Source: Stramenopiles sp. TOSAG23-2
Taxonomy: Eukaryota; Sar
Assembly (NCBI GenBank): GCA_900128395.1
Contig: LT649875.1
Location: 1 to 12,165 of the forward strand
Reading direction: 5' to 3'
DNA length: 12,165 nucleotides
A program made the position numbers and the translations under genes. The notes beneath the pieces are model-generated. The model was not told the DNA's origin, searched no databases, and was given only the letters and a program-made list of their open reading frames with translations. Position 1 is the first letter of the stretch; each line of letters begins with the position of its first letter. Of the stretch, positions 1-5,413 are shown piece by piece.

Positions 1-108
1 TTATTGTGAATTTTTAATTTTTATGAAATAACGGTCAATAAGCTATTTTTCGGATATCAAATATTTATTAGGCAAATCAGTCATATAACACCAAATAATC
101 ACTATTTT

Positions 109-133
109 GGCCTTTTCAGACAGGAAAAAGGCC
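109..133. repeat. GC-capped inverted repeat (hairpin)
   Basis: GGCCTTTTC (109-117) faces GAAAAAGGCC (124-133) across a short loop; the arms match except for one extra A. It stands out in AT-rich DNA. There is no adjoining gene whose end it could mark, so its role is unknown. Confidence 0.5.
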
Positions 134-263
134 CATCCTATTCCCCTGTTATTTTAACTTTTGGGGGTGGAGCAGCCTTAAATAAGTCAGCTCACTATGG
201 CTATGAACGGGCTTTAATTGGAGTAATAGTAATAGTAACTAGTTCTCCCTAATAAAAAAAAAG

Positions 264-291
264 GCTGATGTGGTGCTGATGTGCTGATGTG
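264..291 (+). repeat. Three short direct copies of GCTGATGTG
   Basis: GCTGATGTG occurs at 264-272, 275-283 and 283-291, just before the 143-bp duplication begins. It may be a decayed minisatellite. It is too short to assign a role. Confidence 0.5.
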
Positions 292-335
292 ATGTAGTCG
301 AGTGTTTTAATTTTAAATAGGAAATGTTTGATTTT

Positions 336-351
336 TATACTTATTAGTATA
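336..351 (+). promoter_or_regulatory. Palindromic dyad TATACT-N4-AGTATA, copy A (Nup62 upstream)
   Basis: TATACT (336-341), spacer TATT, AGTATA (346-351) is a perfect 6-bp dyad. It lies about 390 bp before the Nup62 start. The same 16 bases recur at 479-494 and, on the minus strand, at 3230-3245 upstream of the RING gene. A homodimeric factor site is an inference. Confidence 0.4.
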
Positions 352-478
352 CTTGTATATACAGAAAAGACCAACATTAAATGAATTTTGAAAAATGAAT
401 TATTATTATTAGAAATAATATGGATGTTTTTAAATAAAATTCGAGTGTTTTAATTTTAAATAGGAAATGTTTGATTTT

Positions 479-494
479 TATACTTATTAGTATA
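479..494 (+). promoter_or_regulatory. Palindromic dyad TATACT-N4-AGTATA, copy B (Nup62 upstream)
   Basis: This is the second copy, created by the 143-bp duplication. It lies about 245 bp before the Nup62 start codon, close to the distance seen for the RING gene copy (about 223 bp). Confidence 0.4.
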
Positions 495-739
495 CTTGTA
501 TATACAGAAAAGACCAACATTAAATGAATTTTGAAAAATGAATTATTATTATTAGAAATAATATGGATGTTTTTAAATAAAATGTTAAGTAATTGTTGTT
601 TACAGATAATATAAAATACAAATCTAGACCTTGATCGATTTTAAAGTCATTTCTTTGTATATAAGTATTGCACAGAAGCCTTTTTTTCCCTCTTATATAT
701 AGCATTTATCTTTTACCGTTATATTAAAGAATTGCAATC

Positions 740-1741
740 ATGTTTGGTAATAATAATAATAATAACAATAATGGAGTATTATTTGGTGGTGGCGCAAAAC
801 CAGCAGGTATTGGTGGTGGTGCTGGATTATTTGGTGGTATTAGCGGCGCAAAACCAGCAGGTATTGGTGGTGGTGCTGGATTATTTGGTGGTGGTGGCGG
901 CGCAAAACCAGCAGGTATTGGTGGTGGTGCTGGATTATTTGGTGGTGGTGGTGGTGCAAAAACAGCAGGTATTGCTGGTGGTGGTGGATTAAATTTTAAT
1001 GCAAAACCAGCAGCTAATAATACTGGTGGGATGTTTGGTGCAAAACCATCAGGAGCTGGATTTGGTGGTAATACTAATATATCATTGACACCAAACCAAC
1101 AACAACCAGGTCGACATTTAAATTCAATAAAGGATGAACCACGGCCGCAATTAGAAAATTACACCGTGGAAGATATTGTAACAGAATGGGATAAACGAAT
1201 TTCAGACCATGAACAGAATTTTACTCGTACCGTGACGGAAATGAAAAGTTTCGATGATATTCTATTTCGTATTCATAAGCGTGTGAAGGATTGCTCTGAC
1301 ACAGTTTTTGAGTTACATACACATTGTAAAGAATTAGATCATGGATTGGGTAGCATGGAGAAGTTTCAAGATACAATTGATGGTGATTTGACTTTGTTAG
1401 AACAAGAGATAAAACGTGTTCTTCAACACCAATCATCTAGTACAACTGCAGATAAAGCACGTGAATCAAATTATAAATTAGCTGAACAAGTAGATCTTGA
1501 AGTTATGAATATGATGATACAAATACAAAATATGACGAAAAAATTAAATGAAATGGAAAAAGTTAGTGATGGCCAAGGTGAAGATTTTAGTCAAATAATA
1601 AAAATAGTCGATCGCCAACAGCGTTCTTTAGAATGGTTAAATGCAAAAGCAAATGAATTAGAAAATGCTATGCAACATGCAGATGCTATGGTAACATCAC
1701 AACAAAGGAAATTATTTGTTGAACGAGCAAATATGAGGTAA
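740..1741 (+). CDS. NUP62: Nup62/Nsp1-type nucleoporin
   Basis: This is a central-channel nuclear pore protein. In the known family the Nup62/Nsp1 C-terminal coiled coils anchor it with Nup58 and Nup54, and the N-terminal FG segment binds transport receptors. Here residues 1-110 are low-complexity with seven FG dipeptides, mostly GLFG type. Residues 4-11 are eight Asn. Residues 18-75 carry an 18-residue unit (GAKPAGIGGGAGLFGG...) encoded by 54-bp DNA repeats. Residues about 117-232 match the Nsp1 C-terminal domain (SLTPNQQQPG, then YTVEDIVTEW, SFDDILFRIHKRV and a HCKELD segment). Residues 233-333 are further helix. At 333 residues it is shorter than animal Nup62 (about 520) because the FG part is compact. 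The start is the first ATG, which opens the FG region; the stop is TAA. No intron is visible. Family assignment is firm. Confidence 0.93.
   Translation: MFGNNNNNNNNGVLFGGGAKPAGIGGGAGLFGGISGAKPAGIGGGAGLFGGGGGAKPAGIGGGAGLFGGGGGAKTAGIAGGGGLNFNAKPAANNTGGMFGAKPSGAGFGGNTNISLTPNQQQPGRHLNSIKDEPRPQLENYTVEDIVTEWDKRISDHEQNFTRTVTEMKSFDDILFRIHKRVKDCSDTVFELHTHCKELDHGLGSMEKFQDTIDGDLTLLEQEIKRVLQHQSSSTTADKARESNYKLAEQVDLEVMNMMIQIQNMTKKLNEMEKVSDGQGEDFSQIIKIVDRQQRSLEWLNAKANELENAMQHADAMVTSQQRKLFVERANMR
791..1000 (+). repeat. 54-bp coding minisatellite in the FG region
   Basis: The block beginning GGCGCAAAACCAGCAGGTAT starts at 791, 845 and 899, and a diverged copy starts at 953 (GGTGCAAAAACAGC). The spacing is exactly 54 bp, or 18 codons. 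Each unit encodes one GLFG motif; the last copy has degraded (GGGGLNFN). Copies 1 to 3 are nearly identical, so copy number probably varies between strains. Confidence 0.9.
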
Positions 1742-2246
1742 AAGAGGAGTGTTATCATATATCGAGAAAATTATTGTTTTTTTTTATAAAACATAAAAAA
1801 ATACTTTTGTTGTATTCGACTGGGAATGAAATTTTTGACGAGAGAAGTTCGGTGTATGTTTTTTATACGAATATCAATATATATATTATATTTTTTATTA
1901 AAATTTTAATTAGTGCATACTATGAAAGCTTATTTTTTAAATTTACTCATGATAATTCCTATCATATGATACTCTCCAGAAAGAATACAACAAACTGAGA
2001 CAATAATATATCTATCTCACTAAAAGTGATATATATATATATGTGTGTTTTTCTCTTACTCATATGTATATATATATTCATTGACGCACATAGATCTATG
2101 TACACACTTTTTAATTTTTTTTTTAAAGAAAGTGAGTTACACTCCCTTTCATTTGCAACATTTCATTAAAATTTATACGAGCATCTTTTAGATGACACTT
2201 TCACGACAACACACACTTTGCCTCTACATGCAGCATGCTTGTCATT
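1742..2246. other. Convergent spacer, Nup62 3' end / RING gene 3' end
   Basis: No gene is visible. AT-rich 3' flanks of both genes meet here. The spacer holds a dispersed repeat copy at 1926-2030 (listed separately), a TA/TG microsatellite around 2028-2048, and a small hairpin at 2182-2194 (CATCT-TTT-AGATG). Confidence 0.6.
1926..2030 (+). repeat. Dispersed repeat, copy 1
   Basis: It shares TTTACTCATGATAATTCCTA, then a gapped stretch ending CTATCTCAC, with 10821-10900. The core begins about 190 bp after the Nup62 stop. Right after CTATC it forms the hairpin TCACT-AAA-AGTGA (2017-2029). Copy 2 has a different perfect hairpin at the same place. Confidence 0.7.
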
Positions 2247-3007
2247 TTATATCCATATGGGATGTAACTTTGCTTTGTTTATAGGTTTTTTACATAATGG
2301 GCATTTACGATGTCCAGCCTATGGAGCAAAAAGCAGCGTATATGAAGGGCATTGTGTTAGTGACGAGATCTACTGCCAGGTGTAGGTTTAGGAGAATATC
2401 GAATTTTACTTACGTTTATACATGCATTTATACATCGTTTATGATACAAGTGTCCACATCCAGTTGACCAAATGTTATTTTTTTGTGAATATGCATCCAA
2501 ACAAATACTACAAGATAATGTTTCTTTTAATTCTTCTAAAATATTTGCATTTTCAATACTCATACTTCCATCATCGCCTAATGTGTCATTTGTGTTTGCT
2601 CTAACTTTTTTACCTACGGCTATATCTAATTCTTTTTCAGCTTTTACTAGTTCGTTTCTTAATTCTTTTATTTTTTTTGAAATTTCTTCAACATTATTAT
2701 TGGCAGTTTTTATTTTTTTTTTCTTATTGGGAGATAATGCTGAGGTAGTAGTTGTAGTTGTTGTTGATGATGATGATGATGATGATGATTCTGCATTTTC
2801 TTTCGCTAGTCTCCTTCGTTTCCTCGCTTCACGTCTACTTAATCCATCCGTGTTGACAATTATATTATTTGCACCATCATTATTTTGTTCTTGCGAGTCG
2901 TCTAATAAACTAATAACATTACCAGATGAACCAAAAGACATATTATTTGATGTTGTAGAAATAGAAGAATCATCATTATCAAATGACAAATCGATAATAT
3001 TCGCCAT
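2247..3007 (-). CDS. RING-type E3 ubiquitin ligase, STUbL-like (two exons)
   Basis: Spliced as 3007-2414 plus 2318-2247 it gives 221 residues. Exon 1 ends inside the RING domain; exon 2 supplies GHRKCPLCKKP, so the intron call is forced by the domain. Zinc ligands are C166, C169, C184, H186, H189, C192, C204 and C207, a RING-H2 pattern. The N terminus has hydrophobic-acidic stretches like SUMO-interaction motifs: IIDL at 4-7 followed by Asp residues, VISLLDD at 31-37, and weaker IIV at 49-51. Basic clusters RKRRRLAK (62-69) and KKKKIK (95-100) suggest a nuclear protein. Ser and Thr runs fill 74-88, and 107-130 looks coiled coil. N-terminal SIMs with a C-terminal RING is the architecture of RNF4/Slx8-type ligases, which ubiquitinate SUMOylated proteins. 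The RING is secure; the STUbL role is inferred. Confidence 0.85.
2319..2413 (-). other. 95-nt spliceosomal intron in the RING gene
   Basis: Read on the minus strand it begins GTAAGT (2413-2408), has a branch-site-like CTAAC at 2360-2356, and ends CCATAG (AG at 2320-2319). It is phase 0. If retained, the frame runs 18 codons to a stop (2359-2357) and the product lacks the last Cys pair of the RING. Confidence 0.9.
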
Positions 3008-3459
3008 GTTATTCTTTTCTCTTTATTCTTGTTTTGCTAATGTTTTACTATCTGATTTATCTTCGTCTTGAATATCCCTATTATATATACATACGATAAG
3101 ATATTATAAACAACCGTCTATCTTGTTTGACAGTCAGTCAGCGGTTGCACGGTTCTTGCAAACATTATAGTCATTTATCAAGAAAGTAAAATAATCTATA
3201 TCACATATAAATATTTTCCTTGGTATACCTATACTAATAAGTATAAACTTATAAAAGAAGCCTATATATATTTTAGGTTACTAATTAAGAAGTGAGAAGT
3301 GAATTATTCTTCATTATACATGCAACACATACAAAAAGTATTTTAAATAAGAAAAAGATCCAGAAAAAGAATGATATGCATATATAAATACCTTTTTGTA
3401 TATGCACACACACAAATATTTATACATATGTGTATTTTAATTTTCTACGACGTATATTT
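3008..3459. other. Spacer: RING gene promoter and ARM-like gene 3' flank
   Basis: Both flanking genes are on the minus strand, so this holds the 3' flank of the ARM-like gene and the promoter of the RING gene. No coding region is supported. The dyad at 3230-3245 is the only distinct signal I see. Confidence 0.6.
3230..3245 (-). promoter_or_regulatory. Palindromic dyad TATACT-N4-AGTATA, copy C (RING upstream)
   Basis: On the minus strand this reads TATACT-TATT-AGTATA, spacer included. It is identical to the two copies upstream of Nup62, and three flanking T bases are shared as well. It sits about 223 bp before the RING start codon, in the same orientation relative to its gene as the Nup62 copies. 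Confidence 0.4.
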
Positions 3460-3990
3460 TTACTCTTCTTTCATAAAGAAATCACTGAGATCAAACGATT
3501 CAATGATGGTTTGTCCATACTCTTGTATATTTTTATTGTTTGGAAAATTTTCCATAGCTAATGAAATCATTTCTTCTATTAAACTATTTTGAATTGCTTC
3601 ATGTGATTCTTTAATATCCATCATGGTACATACCGTTACAATACAACAACGTTGGATTTCTTCAATGTCGGCATAATTTTTCATTGCATTGTATATGCAA
3701 TGAAATGATTCTTTGTTATTCAAAAGATATAGACGATTATCATCTTCCGTTTTTGATGAGGATGTTGCTAATAAACTAAATTCTTCAATGTCGGCATAAT
3801 TTTTCATTGCATTGTATATGCAATGAAATGATTCTTCGTTATTCAAAAGATATAGACGATTATCATCTTCCGTTTTTGATGAGGATATCATATTTTGTTG
3901 GTTTTTCTTTTGCACCATTGGCCTTCTTTTTTGATGACGACATGTTGTAAGAGAGGTATACTTTGCATGGATTAAATCATATATAATCAT
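3460..3990 (-). CDS. Small ARM-like repeat protein with internal duplication
   Basis: The 176-residue product has Armadillo-like helical text: SFHCIYNAMKNYADIEEIQ followed by IEEMISLAMENFPNNKNIQEYGQTI. In known ARM-like proteins such paired helices stack into a binding scaffold. Residues 36-70 and 77-111 are the same 35 residues except one Lys/Glu difference and the last position, reflecting a 106-bp DNA duplication with a 41-codon period. The first copy is followed by FSLLAT instead of IQRCC, so it is probably an incomplete extra unit. A stop codon lies two codons before the first ATG, so no upstream extension exists in this frame. The first 33 residues are basic and unlike the rest; translation may begin at Met25 or Met34. 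Acidic end (MKEE), stop TAA. The gene may be functional or a fragment of a larger ARM protein; partner unknown. Confidence 0.6.
   Translation of the reverse strand: MIIYDLIHAKYTSLTTCRHQKRRPMVQKKNQQNMISSSKTEDDNRLYLLNNEESFHCIYNAMKNYADIEEFSLLATSSSKTEDDNRLYLLNNKESFHCIYNAMKNYADIEEIQRCCIVTVCTMMDIKESHEAIQNSLIEEMISLAMENFPNNKNIQEYGQTIIESFDLSDFFMKEE
3658..3886 (-). repeat. 106-bp direct repeat inside the ARM-like gene
   Basis: Bases 3658-3763 and 3781-3886 match at 105 of 106 positions; the only difference is T3714 versus C3837. The offset is 123 bp, exactly 41 codons, so the reading frame is kept. Each copy contains the inverted repeat CATTGCAT/ATGCAATG. The single substitution changes Glu to Lys. 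Confidence 0.95.
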
Positions 3991-4114
3991 ATGCTATGGA
4001 TCGATTTGTTTACTTTGTACAGCCGTGTTCGTTAAGTCGTCTATACATATCGATATAAATTGCATGTAAAATTTGTTTTCAATCGATAATAAATGTGTTG
4101 CAAATGTGTACCTC

Positions 4115-4138
4115 CTCCTGCCGAGGAGAGATTTTTTT
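4115..4138 (+). other. GC-rich hairpin followed by T7
   Basis: CTCCT-GCCG-AGGAG (4115-4128) is a perfect 5-bp stem, followed at 4132-4138 by seven T. It is shaped like the 3' end of a Pol III transcript on the plus strand, but I find no recognisable RNA gene before it. Read on the minus strand it would lie in the 5' flank of the ARM-like gene. Confidence 0.3.
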
Positions 4139-4316
4139 CCACTTCGTACTTACTAGACTATATAATAAATGCTATATTATAATTATCAAAAATATATCTA
4201 CAATCTACAAGGTATGTTTTTATTCTATGATATAATATGTATAATAGTCAATAGTCAATCGTAACTTTTTTGCCCACGTTTGTTGAATTTACTATTTCTA
4301 TGTTAACTCTTGTTAT

Positions 4317-4349
4317 CATTTGGTGCCAAATGATGATACAAATCATCAT
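4317..4349. promoter_or_regulatory. Two overlapping perfect palindromes
   Basis: CATTTGG-TG-CCAAATG (4317-4332) overlaps ATGATGAT-ACAA-ATCATCAT (4330-4349). The right arm of the first runs into the left arm of the second, so two alternative hairpins could form. It lies about 240 bp before the PLAC8-family start. A cis-regulatory role is inferred only. Confidence 0.4.
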
Positions 4350-4591
4350 AAGTAAGTATATAATAAAATCTCCTCTTTCGTCTGCTCAATGCTCAAATGA
4401 GAGCCTCTACAGACAGATATATATTCAATTGTTGTATATGTATATAGATCCTTGGAGACAGATCTCATCTTTGCCTTTACATCTTCTCAATGCGTAACCA
4501 CTTTATAACTATTTAATCACATTAGAATTTAAAGTTTACAGTTATTTATTTTATCACGACATTATTCTAGCATTTGGCAATACCATACAAC

Positions 4592-5200
4592 ATGTTGAAA
4601 AAAGCACAGGAATTGAAAAATAAAGCCAAGCAAAGTGCTAATAATGCAAAAAATAAAATAAATAACAAAGTCGTTGAAGTGAACAACACCGTCGCTAAAG
4701 CGAAAGATGTGGTGGCATCAATTGTTGAGGAAAAGCCTCCACTGCGAGAAAATTGGACTTATAATTTATGTACAAGTTGTGGGGAAGAATTTGAGTTTGG
4801 TTGTTATTCTTGTTTCTGCCCTTGTTTTGCTCTTGAAAGGAATGCAATGTATTTAGCAACTGGAGAACCGCCGGAAAATAAACCAACAAATTATTGGATT
4901 GCTGCATGTGCATTTATGTGTATTATGGATAGTGCAACCACTTTAAGAGGGAAAATTAGAGAGCGTGCAAATATGGTTCCTGATGAATGCTGCACTGTAC
5001 ATTGTCTAGACACTTGTTGCGTAACTTTATGGTGTTTTCCTTGTGCACAGGCACAAGAAAAATTGGAATTACGAGCATGGTATGGACATGGAGATTTACC
5101 AAAAAATGAAGAAGGTGTTGTGCCAATACACAAAGGTTCACCCGCTTACAGAAAAAGTATTATGGTAGGTGGACCAGAAACTGGAAATGCAAAACGATAA
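4592..5200 (+). CDS. PLAC8-family cysteine-rich protein
   Basis: The 202-residue product has the two Cys-rich segments typical of the PLAC8 family (animal PLAC8/onzin, plant cell-number regulator and cadmium-resistance proteins). The first is CTSC...CYSCFCPCF (Cys60, 63, 71, 74, 76, 78), with the diagnostic CFCPC. The second runs from Cys133 to Cys151 and ends CCVTLWCFPCAQAQEKLEL. Between them a hydrophobic stretch (about 101-113, YWIAACAFMCIMD) may sit in the membrane. Known members are membrane-associated and linked to metal or Ca2+ handling or organ size. Residues 1-47 are an unusual Lys/Asn/Ala-rich segment likely to form an amphipathic helix. The ATG at 4592 is chosen; the six codons before it start with TTG and are unlikely in a eukaryote. 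The next gene converges on it 213 bp away. Substrate is unknown. Confidence 0.85.
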   Translation: MLKKAQELKNKAKQSANNAKNKINNKVVEVNNTVAKAKDVVASIVEEKPPLRENWTYNLCTSCGEEFEFGCYSCFCPCFALERNAMYLATGEPPENKPTNYWIAACAFMCIMDSATTLRGKIRERANMVPDECCTVHCLDTCCVTLWCFPCAQAQEKLELRAWYGHGDLPKNEEGVVPIHKGSPAYRKSIMVGGPETGNAKR

Positions 5201-5343
5201 AATAGTGTTTTTGTTGTAATATTTTAATACGCGTTCGGTAAAAGGAAATATATATATTTTTTAATTTTTTACTTTTTTTTAATTTAATTTAAAATACGTA
5301 CGCGCGTGCGACTTGTGTAATATTTTAAAAAAATAAAAAAATC

Positions 5344-5385
5344 TTTTTTTGTACACAAAAAAAATATGATATGCGTGTTGCATAT
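5344..5385. repeat. Two adjacent hairpins in the short convergent spacer
   Basis: TTTTTTTGT-AC-ACAAAAAAA (5344-5363) is followed by ATATGC-GTGTT-GCATAT (5369-5385). Only 213 bp separate the two converging stop codons. A symmetric T-tract/A-tract hairpin offers a T run to transcripts from either side. A role in 3' end formation is possible but not shown. Confidence 0.4.
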
Positions 5386-5413
5386 TATATTTCATACGTG
5401 TGGGGTGCTCTTT

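Larger units (their letters stand above)
298..583. repeat. Perfect 143-bp tandem duplication
   Basis: Bases 298-440 and 441-583 read identically on base-by-base comparison, and the second copy starts directly after the first. The copies end 157 bp before the nucleoporin start codon. Complete identity in unconstrained AT-rich DNA points to a recent event, or to an assembly artefact. Each copy holds the dyad TATACT-TATT-AGTATA (336-351 and 479-494), so the event doubled a possible regulatory site. Confidence 0.95.
1..739. other. Upstream flank of the Nup62-like gene; no gene seen
   Basis: No convincing coding region is visible on either strand. The first 300 bases are less AT-rich than the rest of the spacer. 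They hold a GC-capped inverted repeat at 109-133 and three copies of GCTGATGTG at 264-291. Bases 298-583 are a perfect tandem duplication, described separately. The rest, up to the start codon at 740, is AT-rich and presumably holds the promoter and 5' leader of the nucleoporin gene. I cannot place a transcription start. Confidence 0.6.
3991..4591. other. Divergent promoter region, ARM-like gene / PLAC8 gene
   Basis: The two genes point away from each other, so both promoters should lie here. No gene is visible. Notable content is a GC hairpin followed by seven T at 4115-4138 and nested palindromes at 4317-4349, both listed separately. Near 4400-4465 there is a loosely repeated AGACAGAT motif (around 4410 and 4456). 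Confidence 0.6.

Noticed and set aside
298-583. CRISPR or long terminal repeat interpretation of the upstream direct repeat
   Set aside because: There are only two copies, they abut with no unique spacer or internal element, and the host is eukaryotic.
732-992. Second open frame over the FG repeats
   Set aside because: It is a frame-shifted reading of the 54-bp repeat (Val/Leu/Gln text). The FG frame continues into a recognisable Nsp1 C-terminal domain.
2028-2048. TA/TG microsatellites as telomere or centromere sequence
   Set aside because: They are short, dispersed among ordinary genes and lack a G-rich telomere unit.
2472-3071. 200-codon plus-strand frame antisense to the RING gene
   Set aside because: Its apparent protein is the reverse reading of Ser/Thr/Asp codon runs. 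The minus-strand frame has a RING domain and proper splice signals.
4574-4591. Upstream start of the PLAC8-family gene at a TTG codon
   Set aside because: Non-ATG starts are rare in eukaryotes, and an in-frame ATG follows six codons later without losing any domain.
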